Assembly (NCBI RefSeq): GCF_036320965.1
Contig: NC_092276.1
Span: 4,705,782 to 4,769,781, forward strand
Length of the DNA: 64,000 nucleotides
Source: Panulirus ornatus
Lineage: Eukaryota; Arthropoda; Malacostraca; Decapoda; Palinuridae
Direction: 5' to 3'
Shown here: piece by piece, positions 12,996-24,955 of the stretch
Layout: each line of letters starts with the position of its first letter
How positions within the stretch are numbered: the stretch's first letter is position 1
The notes under the pieces: model-generated
Seen by the model: the letters and a program-made list of their open reading frames with translations, nothing else
Told to the model about the DNA's origin: nothing
The model's database searches: none
Made by a program: the position numbers and the translations under genes

Positions 12996-13073
<78 letters not shown>
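12996..13073. repeat. (CT)n microsatellite
   Basis: Pure CT run of about 39 units. Confidence 0.97.
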
Positions 13074-13076
<3 letters not shown>

Positions 13077-13368
13077 CCTGCTCCCTTATCAGTCTTCTTC
13101 GTCTCCCCAGAATCACCACAAACCCTTATCTGATCATAATTATCATATTTTTCTCTTCCCTCTCCATTCACTCACACCAATGTACTCTCCTTCCCCCTTT
13201 ATCCTCTCCGTGTCTTTCAATCTCCTCTCGTATCATCATATTTTATGCATTTCTATTTCCATTCTTCTTGTCCACCCTGTTCTTAATGTATCATTTTGGC
13301 TTCCATTACCAGTGATTAGCATCTCTACCCCTTTCGTAATACTGTATTATTTCTCCATTTACCTCCAT

Positions 13369-13373
<5 letters not shown>

Positions 13374-13457
<84 letters not shown>
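13374..13457. repeat. (CT)n microsatellite
   Basis: Pure CT run of about 42 units in a pyrimidine-rich setting (13080-13520). Confidence 0.97.
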
Positions 13458-13460
<3 letters not shown>

Positions 13461-13820
13461 TCCTCCCTCTTTCTCCTTCTCCCCCACCCAACCACAACCG
13501 TCCTCCGTCCCTTCCTGCACGCCCCCCCCCACTGCCACAACCTGCATAATCGTCTGATGCTATTTACCCAGTCATGGTATATAATTTATTTCCCCCCACG
13601 GGAGAATAACGAGGAGTAGGAGGACGCAGGGGAGGGGCAGGAGGATGGAAGAGGAGGCGAGGAGGGGGGAGGAGGTTGAGGAGGAGTTTTGTAGGGAGAC
13701 GGGTATAGAAGGGAATAAATTGGAACTATGAATTAGCGGGGAAATAGGTTGATAGAGACGTAGATGAGACGTGAGGAAATAAGACAGATGTAGAGAAAAG
13801 AAGAGGAAGAGATTAGAGTG

Positions 13821-13824
<4 letters not shown>

Positions 13825-13899
<75 letters not shown>
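13825..13899. repeat. (GA)n microsatellite
   Basis: Pure GA run. Flanks at 13600-13720 and 13990-14110 are also purine-rich on the plus strand. Confidence 0.97.
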
Positions 13900-13900
<1 letters not shown>

Positions 13901-14117
13901 AAAATACTCAGATGTGGACGAAAAGAAAATAAACGAAAGGAAGCTGGTTACGAAATAGGTGAAGAAAAGCTATTTCAGCTGTAAAGTAGGGAAAGGAGGA
14001 GAGAGAAATGGACAAGAGATGAGAATAATGAGGATGAAGAGTTAATGAAAAAGAAGGAGGAAGTAAAAGAGAGAGAAAGAGGTGGGGAAGGAGAGAGGGG
14101 GAAGGGTGAATCACGGC

Positions 14118-14400
14118 TCGGAGAGATGAGAGGGTGAAAGAACATAGCATTAACTAGATCGATGTGGTATACGAGGGTGGACGTGCTGTAGTTGGCTGAA
14201 GCAGGGCATATGAAGCGCTCGATGTCAACCATGGAACAGTTTGTGGGGCTTGACTTGGAGAGTAGGCTCTGGTTTCTGTACATTATACATGACACCGAGA
14301 TACTGGAAGTGTGCAAATTAGGCCATTGTTCTTTCGTTCCTGACTTTACCTCGGTAAGACAAGAAAGGCATATAGGTGTAAGAAATATGTGTATGTTTAT
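14118..14400 (+). mobile_element. Old relic of the main LINE: 3' end with a longer 3' UTR
   Basis: GATCGATGTGGTATACGAGG near 14158 and the downstream phrases GACGTGCTGT, CAGGGCAT(A/G)TGAAGCG and AACCATGGAA match, in order, the end of the reverse transcriptase frame and the start of the 3' UTR seen at 22.97, 47.69, 54.35 and 58.0 kb. After ACCATGGAA this copy continues into about 110 bp (through a CTCTGGTTTCTGTACATTA-like phrase) that the young copies lack. Substitutions and small indels throughout show it is much older. No usable coding sequence remains. Confidence 0.7.
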
Positions 14401-15357
14401 TCCTGCTTCAAGCATTATGGAGATAAGGACTGAATTTTCTAATATGTCTGTGTCTAGTGTCTCTAAATTTTCTTATCTCCCACCTTCTCATGTTTGAGCC
14501 ATTGTTGTGTTCACTATCTTCAGGGACTGTATACATTTAAGCTGTGTATTTCTCAGACTTTTACCCACGCCTATCTATTGTTTGGCCAGTTTTACCTACC
14601 TATTCAACTCTGTTATTTAATTCTCCGGCCATTTTTAAGGCTTTTCATTAACGCGATTATTCAATTCTCCGTCATTTAGTACTAGCTCAAGGTATCAGCA
14701 TTTTAGCTTTTGGACAACATAACTGTTTGTTATCTAATTTTCAGACATTTACCTTGAGTTTCTCAATTATCAGATCTGTGTTTGAACTCTCCACCACCTA
14801 GATCATCTTCACTTGTGTTCTTTTATTCTAAAAACATTTTTATAAGCCTATTTGTCTTTAGGGCGGCCTTTTAAATTTCTAATATCTAATTCTGAGTCTT
14901 CTATTTTAGCTTTTATCTCTAAGGTCATTGACCTTTACCTTTAGGGTCATTGACTTCTATTTGATTATCACGTCTTTATTTCAGAGTTTTTTCGCTCAAT
15001 CTTTTGAGCCATTGAATTCCAGGTCATTTAACCTCAGGTCATAATTTTAGAATTTCATCTTTCTGTTTATCTAACTTCCAGTTATCAATATCCACACTTA
15101 TGATCTTTCAGCCATCTGTCTCTCAACCATAAATGATTACGGTCCTTATCTCTGATCCAATTATCTCAGTGTCATTTATCTCCTAATCATTATTCTATTA
15201 GCTATTTACGTTTTCATAACTTCTGATTGGATATGCGAAAATTAATGCATAAAAGCCGTTGAGGAAGGGTGGAAAAAATAAATTCTTTGTTAATATGACA
15301 TTAATTTTCCTGTTATGCTATTTGGGTAGGGAGACAGTAGGGGACAAACGGCTATTG

Positions 15358-15360
<3 letters not shown>
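14400..15360. other. No gene; T-rich decayed repeat
   Basis: The plus strand is T-rich, with recurring loose phrases such as TCTAATTCTC, GGTCATTGACCTTTA and ATCTCTAA every 35-45 bp, most clearly at 14880-15050. It looks like a very old array, but I could not define a consensus. No gene seen. Confidence 0.4.

Positions 15361-15426
<66 letters not shown>
15361..15426. repeat. (GA)n microsatellite
   Basis: Pure GA run of about 33 units. Confidence 0.97.
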
Positions 15427-15429
<3 letters not shown>

Positions 15430-15962
15430 GCATAAGGCTGTCATTGACCCGCCTCTCCGTTAAAACAATAAAGATATCGGGCCTTGAAATCGCAAATGTC
15501 TATTAACAGAAACGAGTTCCGTGTTTTGAATCACCACCTCAGCCATCCACCTCGAAAGTCCTCGCAGTTTTTCTCCCCGACTGAAAAAACATTCCAAAAT
15601 AAACGCAGCGGTCTTGACAGATGGGAACGGTGAGAGGAACCCACTGAAGCTTTGACTCACGAACACACAAAGGCACTCCCAAGCCCATAAACACTTACAG
15701 AGGAAGTGAAAACAGACGGCTCACATGTGTGAGAGGACTCAAATGTATGTCCTGCCTACCTGCCAAGTCCTTGACTACATACACCCTCAATGTGTGTACA
15801 TACACTCGGACAAGTGTGAATGTTTACACAATACTCGGACATACACTCGAGCCTGAGTCTATGCACTTGAATGGTTGACTGAAATGATTGTCTCAGTACA
15901 CTTGCAAAGGCATGCATATCCTTTGGTTTTTATTGTGTCCGTAATCCTCTGTCTCTCTGTCT

Positions 15963-16009
<47 letters not shown>
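15963..16009. repeat. (GT)n microsatellite
   Basis: Pure GT run of about 23 units. Confidence 0.97.
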
Positions 16010-16010
<1 letters not shown>

Positions 16011-16052
16011 TATCTGGATATCTGAGACCCTTAACAAGCCAGGTTATATGTA

Positions 16053-16055
<3 letters not shown>

Positions 16056-16122
<67 letters not shown>
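16056..16122. repeat. (CT)n microsatellite
   Basis: Pure CT run of about 33 units, 46 bp after the preceding GT run. Confidence 0.97.
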
Positions 16123-16127
<5 letters not shown>

Positions 16128-17473
16128 GTCCCAGACATTGTCAGAGCGCCAGGGCAGCAGACCTACATACAGACACACATGAACCCTGGCGACGTGTGGC
16201 GGACCATTGCACAAAGGAGGGAGGAGGAACAGACGAGGGCAGAAAAGGAAACTTGTGAGAGAGAATGACCGATAAGGAAGCATGATGGACTGGTAAACCA
16301 TTTTATATGAGGAAGGACTGGCATTTTCCGATGATTAATGGAGGAAGAATGAGTGATCAAGTGAGGAAAGAAGCAAGAGGTGACAAGTTGAAATATATGA
16401 AGGAATAAAGGACGAGAGTGACGAAAATACGACAGAGAGGATATTGGTAAGGGAGCTAGTAGTGAGAAGGAATATAGATGGAAGGGAGGGGAAAAGCGGA
16501 TGAGTGAGGAAGAGACAGGAGAAGGTGATAAAGGAGTAGATGGATAGGGAATAAGCGAGGGACTGAGTGATTAATATCCGTAAGGGGAACGGATAGAAAA
16601 TGTTTAGTGGAACAGTGAATGAGGAAAGTGACACCAAAAGAAATAGAGAGACCGTTGGATAATGCTAATAATGAATGAAGCGAAAAATAACAAAGCAATC
16701 AAGAACGTGATGAATGGGGAAGGTGTCCATGCCCTAGACAGAAGAAGGGAAGAGGGGAAACAAAGCGCGAAAGGTGACACGAGAAAGCAAATATAGCAAT
16801 TGAAGATTAGGACACGTTACAGAAAGAATAGGCAGGTATTTCAGTAGGGCGGGGCAAGGGGGAATGATATGAAGATCAACTGAGAAGTAAGATAGCGAAG
16901 TACTAGAACACAAGGAGAGAAGTGAAGAAGGATATGGTAATGTGAAGAAAATGACAAGCAGCAGATCGAATGTGGAAAAGGTAATGAAAACGTCACCGCA
17001 AGGTTACACTATGAATGAAAAGTCCCTAGTGACGAGGCTGTACCGTTAGGAGATACATTCTCGTCAACGATCTCACTTCAAAGGAATTCATTATTTCCCA
17101 GCTTCTGGAAGTAGCGCAACCTTGGAGCTGTAAAAACTCATGGAAAGAGATCTTGGGAACATGGGACCTTTCTTAGCAAGAAGCCCTGGGCCAATTATAT
17201 ATACATTAGTCAGCATTCACAGTTTGATGAATCAGTTTCTTCCATTCATCCACTAAGCTGATGCTATAAAAGTACATATTTACATGTTTTCTGACAACAT
17301 TCTTGCTTAGTTTGATGTCATGATATCCGGTCACTCCAGCCCCGCATCTCTCAAAGAACTCATTAATATTGTCATCATTAAACTAGTTTAAAACTTAAAT
17401 ACTGTGATCAATTCACTCTTTACTCCTCAATGTGTAAATGAATAAGATTAAAGACCGGTTTACTGAAGTCAAG
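16123..17473. other. No gene; purine-biased spacer
   Basis: Plus strand rich in GGAAG, GAGA and GGA words from about 16190 to 16960, then ordinary sequence. Minus-strand frames of 80-100 codons here are Ser/Leu/Pro-rich because of that bias. No family is recognised. Confidence 0.45.

Positions 17474-17521
<48 letters not shown>
17474..17521. repeat. (GT)n microsatellite
   Basis: Nearly pure GT run of about 24 units. Confidence 0.97.
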
Positions 17522-17524
<3 letters not shown>

Positions 17525-17554
17525 GAAATGAGGGACTGAGAGATAGATAGTAAG

Positions 17555-17558
<4 letters not shown>

Positions 17559-17630
<72 letters not shown>
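17559..17630. repeat. (CT)n microsatellite
   Basis: Pure CT run of about 36 units. Confidence 0.97.
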
Positions 17631-17637
<7 letters not shown>

Positions 17638-18268
17638 AGTCAGGGATCAGTGGGTGCCTCCCACCCTTCTCCCCATTGTCTCCGGCACCCAGCGTTCACT
17701 TTGCGGTTGTTTCACTTTGTGTTTTTTTTATCACACTTTTATGGGTGTTGGAAAGACGAATGGGAATTCCGTTTTTTAATGTCGTTTGAGATGGGTTGGA
17801 GAGGGTTGGGGTTGGCTGGTTGGCAGGCTATACGTTCCGCTCTTGGTTGTGGCCTGGTTGATGGATGTGGTTGTGGTTGAGTGGTGTATGTGTTTGTGTG
17901 TTTATGTGTGTGTGGGTTCCCTGGTTGGTTCTGATTGTTCTTTGTGTCGCCATCTGGATGACCTGGTTGTATTCTGTTATTTCTGGTTAATAGTCTAGTT
18001 TGTCTGTTTGGTTGTGGTAAGCTGTTGGACAAAGAACTCGGAACTGTTGCCTCTGTGTTCGCTTCTTTCCCCCATGCAAGTACATCGAGAACACGTCGCT
18101 CAAGGAACCAGATATTTCCAGTGTGCAAACACCATGTTCTTCTCTTCGTTGGCTTTATTTAACAGGATAAAAAAATGTATTTACAGCCATATCTGAAAGT
18201 CACGGTTGAATAAAGTTGCGGGGAAGGCGAAAGTGCTCTGTTTTAAGTGTGCAAGATCTGTTTGAAAG

Positions 18269-18290
18269 ATTATTATTATTATTATTATTA

Positions 18291-18342
<52 letters not shown>
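18269..18342. repeat. (ATT)n microsatellite
   Basis: About 25 ATT units with one G substitution. Poly-Leu or poly-Tyr frames through it are artefacts. Confidence 0.97.
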
Positions 18343-18343
<1 letters not shown>

Positions 18344-18915
18344 CCTTGACAGTCTCTCTTTTACTATATCTCTGCCTTTTCTTACTCTTAAATTTCCTCC
18401 TCCTCCTCCTTGTTGCTTTCGTACTTCTTTTTTCTGTTTTTGTCTTCCTTTTCCCTTTCCTTTGCCTCTTCTTCCTTCTCTCCTCTTTTATCCTCCTCCC
18501 AGCACACTGCACTCCTCACTCCACCAATATTTATCCAATAAGCAAAGTTCTTCTTCCTCTGACCAGACCTCACAAGGGAAGAAAGACATTTCAGAATTAT
18601 TTTCGACGCATATTTTCATAAATATTCCTCAGCCTTCGAGAGACCACAAGAAACAGAGTGTATAAAGATGTACAAGCCTGCAGGCTCTCTCTGAGAGTAC
18701 CCAGATATTAGGCAAGACGGAGTTCCCTGAAGTACAGCAAGCAGTCTGTGCGAGACCCTCCACTGTGTATGTGAATGTGCCACTAACCGGGAGATCTTCC
18801 CACACTGTATATCAACCTCAGAGAAAAACTGGGCCACATTTCCATGAGGTAAATAAACATTTCCCACCACTGAAATGGGAAACATTGATAGTATAAGTAG
18901 ACACAAATACAGGGA

Positions 18916-18917
<2 letters not shown>

Positions 18918-18963
<46 letters not shown>

Positions 18964-19004
18964 TGTGTGTGTGTGTGTGTGTGCGTGTGTGTGTGTGTGT
19001 GTGT
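18918..19004. repeat. (GT)n microsatellite
   Basis: GT run of about 43 units with two short GC interruptions. Confidence 0.97.
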
Positions 19005-19259
19005 TCACACTTCTCCAGCCTTGAGACAATCCCATGATTTATATAATCATCTCATAAACTCATATCCTGACGGTGTTTACAACCTCGCCATAAACTTACA
19101 ACACATTCAAAGGGATAGATGAGTGTGCAGTGTGTATGAATACCTACGGTTTAGATGCCACTGCACTCGCAATGTGTATAGTTTGTTTTAATGGGTCACG
19201 ACGGTTCTGTGGCCTGTGTCCTTCAGGAGAATAAGCCTGGCGTGGCTGATGAAAGAAGA

Positions 19260-19638
19260 ATTGCAAATGATGGTCAGGCGTGTAGACGGAGAGAAAGAGA
19301 GGGAAGGTGAGATCTGTAGAGGGAACAGAGAAGGAAGGGGAGTCCTTCTGAGGGAACAAAATGGAAAGGCGAGGCTTGAAGGGAAAGAGGGAAGGAAAAG
19401 GAGACCTGTAAAGGGAAAAGAAGAAAGTATAGAAGAGAGAAAGTAGGAGAGACATGTAAGGAAAGGTATAGAGAAGGAAAGGCTTGTAGAGGGGAAGATA
19501 TGAGGAAGGAGAAGAGTATTAGGAAAGAGAGTAGGAAAAGAAGATCCGTAGGAGAAGAAAGACGGAAAAGGAGGACCTCTAGGAGAAGAGAGAAGGCAGG
19601 ACGAGTGAAAGAAATAGACAGAGGAATAGACCTTCATT

Positions 19639-19639
<1 letters not shown>
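19260..19639. repeat. Purine-strand degenerate minisatellite
   Basis: The plus strand is almost all purine, with recurring phrases like GGAGACCTGTAGAGGGAA every 35-50 bp (for example near 19310, 19400, 19450, 19480, 19545 and 19580). It leads directly into a pure (GA)n run, so nearly 460 bp of one strand is purine-biased. A decayed array is the simplest reading. Confidence 0.55.

Positions 19640-19719
<80 letters not shown>
19640..19719. repeat. (GA)n microsatellite
   Basis: Pure GA run of about 40 units, continuous with the purine-rich array on its left. Confidence 0.97.
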
Positions 19720-19721
<2 letters not shown>

Positions 19722-20392
19722 CTTGGGGGAGGGACACATTCCTAGTACGTGGCCAGCCATCAGATACATGTATCCACAGTGTCCCCAGCATCTCCACTAT
19801 GGGTCTTATGATAATACATGCAGACTCACTAATGGATGATGTGGACAGTCAGGCCCAGTGGTTGGCTAGAACGGCCGGTTTTAGTAGACACCTTTTTTGG
19901 CTAGATGTCTGGGTTCTTGTTTTTATACTTTGCCAAAGTTACATCTCTAATTCGCAGACACTATCTTAGAATGGCTCATTATTCGTTTAGCGTTCGAGAT
20001 AGGATTTTCAGATTTAGGTAATGGCGTTTTTGCTTGGTCCTATTAAATTCTATTATTGGTCGTATAGTTTCACCTATCCTTGTTCTATTTTTCTCTGGTA
20101 TATCTCCTGTTCCATTTTATCATAGATTTCGTTATTCTTTAGTACTTTCCATTTTCCATTCATGATACAGACGAAAATTTTCACTATCGCAGTTCATTTT
20201 GCCAAAACTTTGCGTGGTACTTATAAGCAAAATATTTATGCTTTTACTGCAGTGTTTTGTCTCATAATACAGGGGTTGCATATTATCAAACAAATACTAT
20301 TGAATCCCTTACACAGAAGGTCTGGCGAATATGATACCACAAAAATACCCGGGTAGGATTCGACCCTTCCTTTACTATTATTCATTCAACTG

Positions 20393-20395
<3 letters not shown>

Positions 20396-20453
<58 letters not shown>
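20396..20453. repeat. (CA)n microsatellite
   Basis: Pure CA run of about 29 units, 90 bp before the reverse transcriptase pseudogene. Confidence 0.97.
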
Positions 20454-20459
<6 letters not shown>

Positions 20460-20539
20460 AACAGAAAGATGCGCTGGAATAGAAACCAGTTTTTCTGTCT
20501 GATTTCAGAAATCAAATGGGTGACTACTAGCAAAGGAGA

Positions 20540-21650
20540 AACTTAGCCTTGACGAGAGGACAGCATAGATTCAGAGAAAGGACTTCATGCATGACAATCC
20601 TCTTGGACTCCTATGAAAGAGTGAGCTCTGATCTAGACAAAGAGAAGGATGGGTGGATTGTATATATCTGCACTACCAGAAAACATCCACACAGGAGTGT
20701 GGCAAAGAGACTGGATCTTCAGGACGGAAGAAAGTGGACTTTACTCCACTGGATAGGAAATTGCACCAGCTGATGGGAAGACTAAACGCACGTCTGAGGA
20801 ACATTACCGAAATATATTCGGGTCACCAATGGCATGCCGTAGGGCCTCATCCTGAGACAATCACTCATCCTGATCCATGATAGCAAGGTCATGAGGAAAT
20901 TAAAGAGGGATCAGAATTGCTACAGTATACAAGAAGACCTAAACAACCTCCAACGTTGGTTTCATTCCTGGTTGATTCGTTTGAACCCCGAGCAAAGGCA
21001 AAGTGATGAGGATGGGTGATCAGTGAAAAAGGCAGTTGATAAGCTGCAGGGAATATGTGTATGAAGTGGACTTGGGAGTCGACTATTGAATCTAGCCTGT
21101 CGCCAGAACTGTACGTGAGAGAATCGTCAAGGTAATAAACTGTTGGCAGATACCATAATGTCTGAAGTACAAAGATAAGGATATATTCAGCAAACTGTTC
21201 ACGTCGTCCATTAGGCCAAAAGTAGACTATGCTCCTCAGGTTTGGTCAACCACACTTAAAGAAACACGAGGAACTAATGGAAGGGGTCCAGAGGAAGGCA
21301 AACAAAGATACCACCAGAATTAAGAGTGCTGGGTTACAGTGAGAGGTTAGAAGTCATAGATATTTCCGCCATGGAAAAGAAACGAGTAAGGAGTAACTTG
21401 ATCATAATCTTTAAATTTTCAAACCTGGTTGATGATGTCAACAATGAACAGTTCATCGTATGATGTAAGGATATAGAAAAACAAAGGTCGTAACGTGAAA
21501 TTGAGCAAGAGACATTGAGAAAGATGTAAGTAGATACTTCCTTAATAGTAGTGGAAGAATGGAATGAACTCCATTACCTCCCTTGTGGCTCCCGTAACCA
21601 GTCGTCTGTCATTGTTTTGTCAAGTGTCTTGCTTTGCGAAGACTTGATCT
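20540..21650 (+). pseudogene. Decayed reverse transcriptase, CR1/L2-like non-LTR element
   Basis: Translation in shifting frames recovers collinear blocks of a CR1/L2-like reverse transcriptase. GQHRFRERTSCMTILLDSYE (from 20558) matches the QHGFRxxxSCxTxLLxxYE block. DCIYLHYQKT (about 20655) matches DCIYLDFQKAF. DLNNLQRWFHSWLIRLNPE (about 20938-20994) matches DLxxLxxWSxxWLxxFNPEKCK. LSPELYVREIVKVIN (about 21100) and DIFSKLFTSSIRPKVDYAPQVWS (about 21181-21249) match the region around the YxxYIRPxLEYAxxVWSP block. KLSKRHCEKDVSRYFL then W-N-E-L-H (about 21500-21580) matches the C terminus. Many stops and frameshifts mark it as dead. I found no intact ADD motif or endonuclease domain. It is the longest relic of this family here. 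Confidence 0.8.
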
Positions 21651-21659
21651 CCATCATCA

Positions 21660-22202
21660 TGACATTTCCTGCAATATTTTTTCCTGCTGTTCACCATCCC
21701 TCACCCTTGGATATGAGGCATATTATTACACAAAGTTATTGGCTTATGAAATAAGAGAAGGATGAGAAAATCATGCATGTTATTGTTATAATACGAAGGA
21801 GTGGTCTCAACACTGTCATGCACATTCAGTTCGTGTATATATACATATTTAAGAATCATCATTTCTCAGTGATAGCTTCGAAGACGTTTCTCTACCACGA
21901 ACGAAATTTTGAGTGTAGAATGTCGTGCATGTGTCTTATTTATGTGTGACACTTTAACTACGCAGTGTAGGAGAGTAGATATGGATGTACTCGTTGAGAG
22001 TCAATCATTTGTCTTGGACTTCCTTGAGGAGCCGACAGACAAAGGCCTGGTTCTCACTGCCCATAAACATAATGGATTTGGCTTGTCTGACTAACCTGAA
22101 GTACTTAGCTACTCAGGGGAATCTATCTGGCCGAGTCATCTCCTTAGATACAAGGATGAAACTCTTTGTTTGTAGTGGTTCTATGTGTGTGCGCATATAT
22201 AA

Positions 22203-22206
<4 letters not shown>
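21660..22206. other. No gene recognised
   Basis: Ordinary sequence between the pseudogene and the (TA)n run at 22207. No repeat or exon recognised. Confidence 0.45.

Positions 22207-22279
<73 letters not shown>
22207..22279. repeat. (TA)n microsatellite, 5' flank of LINE copy 1
   Basis: Pure TA run of about 36 units that ends directly at the truncated start of LINE sequence (TTGGTAAAGTG). Confidence 0.97.
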
Positions 22280-22281
<2 letters not shown>

Positions 22282-23207
22282 TAAAGTGTGTGGAGGAAGA
22301 AAGTTAAGAGTAAATGTGAATAAGAGCAAGGTTATTAGGTACAGTAGGGTTGAGGGTCAAGTCAATTGGGAGGTGAGTTTGAATGGAGAAAAACTGGAGG
22401 AAGTGAAGTGTTTTAGATATCTGGGAGTGGATCTGGCAGCGGATGGAACCATGGAAGCGGAAGTGGATCATAGGGTGGGGGAGGGGGCGAAAATTCTGGG
22501 GGCCTTGAAGAATGTGTGGAAGTCGAGAACATTATCTCGGAAAGCAAAAATGGGTATGTTTGAAGGAATAGTGGTTCCAACAATGTTGTATGGTTGCGAG
22601 GCGTGGGCTATGGATAGAGTTGTGCGCAGGAGGATGGATGTGCTGGAAATGAGATGTTTGAGGACAATGTGTGGTGTGAGGTGGTTTGATCGAGTGAGTA
22701 ACGTAAGGGTAAGAGAGATGTGTGGAAATAAAAAGAGCGTGGTTGAGAGAACAGAAGAGGGTGTTTTGAAGTGGTTTGGGCACATGGAGAGAATGAGTGA
22801 GGAAAGATTGACCAAGAGGATATATGTGTCGGAGGTGGAGGGAACGAGGAGAAGAGGGAGACCAAATTGAAGGTGGAAAGATGGAGTGAAAAAGATTTTG
22901 TGTGATCGGGGCCTGAACATGCAGGAGGGTGAAAGGAGGGCAAGGAATAGAGTGAATTGGAGCGATGTGGTATACCGGGGTTGACGTGCTGTCAGTGGAT
23001 TGAATCAAGGCATGTGAAGCGTCTGGGGTAAACCATGGAAAGCTGTGTAGGTATGTATATTTGCGTGTGTGGACGTATGTATATACATGTGTATGGGGGG
23101 GGGTTGGGCCATTTCTTTCGTCTGTTTCCTTGCGCTACCTCGCAAACGCGGGAGACAGCGACAAAGTATAATAAAATAAATAAATATATATAAATATATA
23201 TATATAA

Positions 23208-23212
<5 letters not shown>
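22278..23212 (+). mobile_element. LINE copy 1, 5'-truncated, one premature stop
   Basis: Reverse transcriptase C-terminal part in frame from about 22280 to the family stop TGA at 22982-22984 (235 codons), then a 3' UTR of about 180 bp and an A/TAAA-rich tail. The copy starts just after the ADD motif (residues GKVCGGRKLRVNVNKSKV), so the catalytic core is missing. It retains the YGCEAWAMD block, the WFGHMERMSEERLTKRIY block and the RRGRPN block. Compared with the 53 kb copy, a tryptophan codon TGG has become TGA at 22868-22870. Both ends abut (TA)n. The family looks RTE-like from the C-terminal region, but the clade is an inference. Confidence 0.9.

Positions 23213-23260
<48 letters not shown>
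23213..23260. repeat. (TA)n run, 3' flank of LINE copy 1
   Basis: Pure TA run following the A/TAAA-rich LINE tail, so this copy is bracketed by TA repeats on both sides. Confidence 0.95.
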
Positions 23261-23263
<3 letters not shown>

Positions 23264-23526
23264 TTTCATGTTACAGGACTCTGTCTGCTTGTGGTTGAGC
23301 CGCGAGTGGAAAGTTACCATCGGCGAGGTAGTATCATGGAAGTCCAATCTCGCCGATGAGTTTATTACCGTAAAGGAGTCCATTATTTCCTTGTCACTGG
23401 GTGTAGCGCAGCCATTCCACCTGCAGGAAAAGGAGTCTTGACTTTTTACATCAATATGTGATAGTACACATATAGTTACCTTTATGAATAGTACAAGTAA
23501 GATATTCTATACTCCTAGGGCCCATG

Positions 23527-23528
<2 letters not shown>

Positions 23529-23575
<47 letters not shown>

Positions 23576-23593
23576 TGTGTGTGTGTGTGTGCG
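23529..23593. repeat. (GT)n microsatellite
   Basis: GT run with one TC and one GC interruption. Confidence 0.97.
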
Positions 23594-24178
23594 TGTACAT
23601 ACATCACTGTAAATACTCTCAAGTACAGTTAATGTTATACTTCGTCCATTATCGTGCACAAAACGCCTGTTAACCCAACTCGCGTCATAACGTTGGTCCC
23701 CCCTAAGCCCTGGCCTCGGCGTGGAGACCCATGTGCCCGCCTAGAAAATTATGTTTATTACCCTCTGCAAGAAAAACACTGGCTCCACCCGCCTCAAAGA
23801 ATAAAGAAAAAGGAATAAAGTTCTCCCCTCTGTTCCACCTATAATCGAAATGTCCCCCTGGCGCCTTTATTGTGGAAAACTCTAATATAAAAATAGTGTC
23901 GCCTGTCATAAGGTATAGTGCTATAACTCTGGCGTAAAGTGATATATAGCCTCCCGCTAATACTGTGGCATTACGCCCCCGTTATATGACCTAGTTTAAT
24001 AACATCCTTTAAGCTGAAGTATTATAAGTGCCTTTTAAGTCTAATGGATATTCTCTCTCTTAAGGAAGGATTCATTTTCCTTGCAATTTAATTTTCTAAC
24101 CTTATATCTGGAGCTATGTCGTGCTATACGTTCTCTCACAAACTTTACTTTATGAATTGTACTCTTCAAGAAACCATG

Positions 24179-24180
<2 letters not shown>

Positions 24181-24263
<83 letters not shown>
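24181..24263. repeat. (TA)n microsatellite
   Basis: Pure TA run of about 41 units. No mobile element was recognised at either edge. Confidence 0.97.
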
Positions 24264-24266
<3 letters not shown>

Positions 24267-24877
24267 AGAATGCCATACTGTTTTGTTCTTAGTTAGGATA
24301 TGGTTATACTGGATATTGAAATTGATTTTTCTGCTTCATTGTACCTTGAAAATATTTGTGATGGTTCTCTTTTACGAGGAAAATGGAGTGTTCTGCTCCG
24401 GACCTTGCATGCCAGGCATGAAGGCGCTCCCTCCCGGACCATACCCGACATTCCAAACCTTAGATGGTCCATCCCATTCCTTAGCATCCCTTCTTTCCCC
24501 AATCCTGAAATTCACTCCAAATATTTCTCCCTCCAAAAATTTTCTCATTCCATCCACTTCGTTCATGCCATCATCTGTACATTTCCATCTGGTCTGCTTC
24601 TCTCCTAGGTCTCGTACGCCTTCATCATTCACTGGTTCATTCGTTCATTCACTTCTGATAACGTCCTCCTTCCGCTGAGCAACCAATGTTATTCTCCAGT
24701 TTCCATGGTCTTTACGACTGTGCTGCACCTGATGTTAATCTCGTGCCTCGTGTGTCGCCTGGCTATCTCCCCCTTTGTCTTGGTATGACATAAGATAAAG
24801 CTGTTTCCTCAGGCTCGACGCACTTGCATTTATTTGCAAGACTACCGTCGGTGTGTTTTTGGGTATGCGCTGTTTGT

Positions 24878-24880
<3 letters not shown>

Positions 24881-24949
<69 letters not shown>

Positions 24950-24955
24950 CTCGCT
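24881..24955. repeat. (CT)n microsatellite
   Basis: CT run with a slight decay at its right end (CTCGCTC). Confidence 0.97.

Noticed and set aside
22144..22329. Poly-Ile/Tyr frames over (TA)n runs, and Arg-Glu or Ser-Leu frames over (GA)n/(CT)n runs throughout
   Set aside because: These are direct translations of dinucleotide microsatellites.
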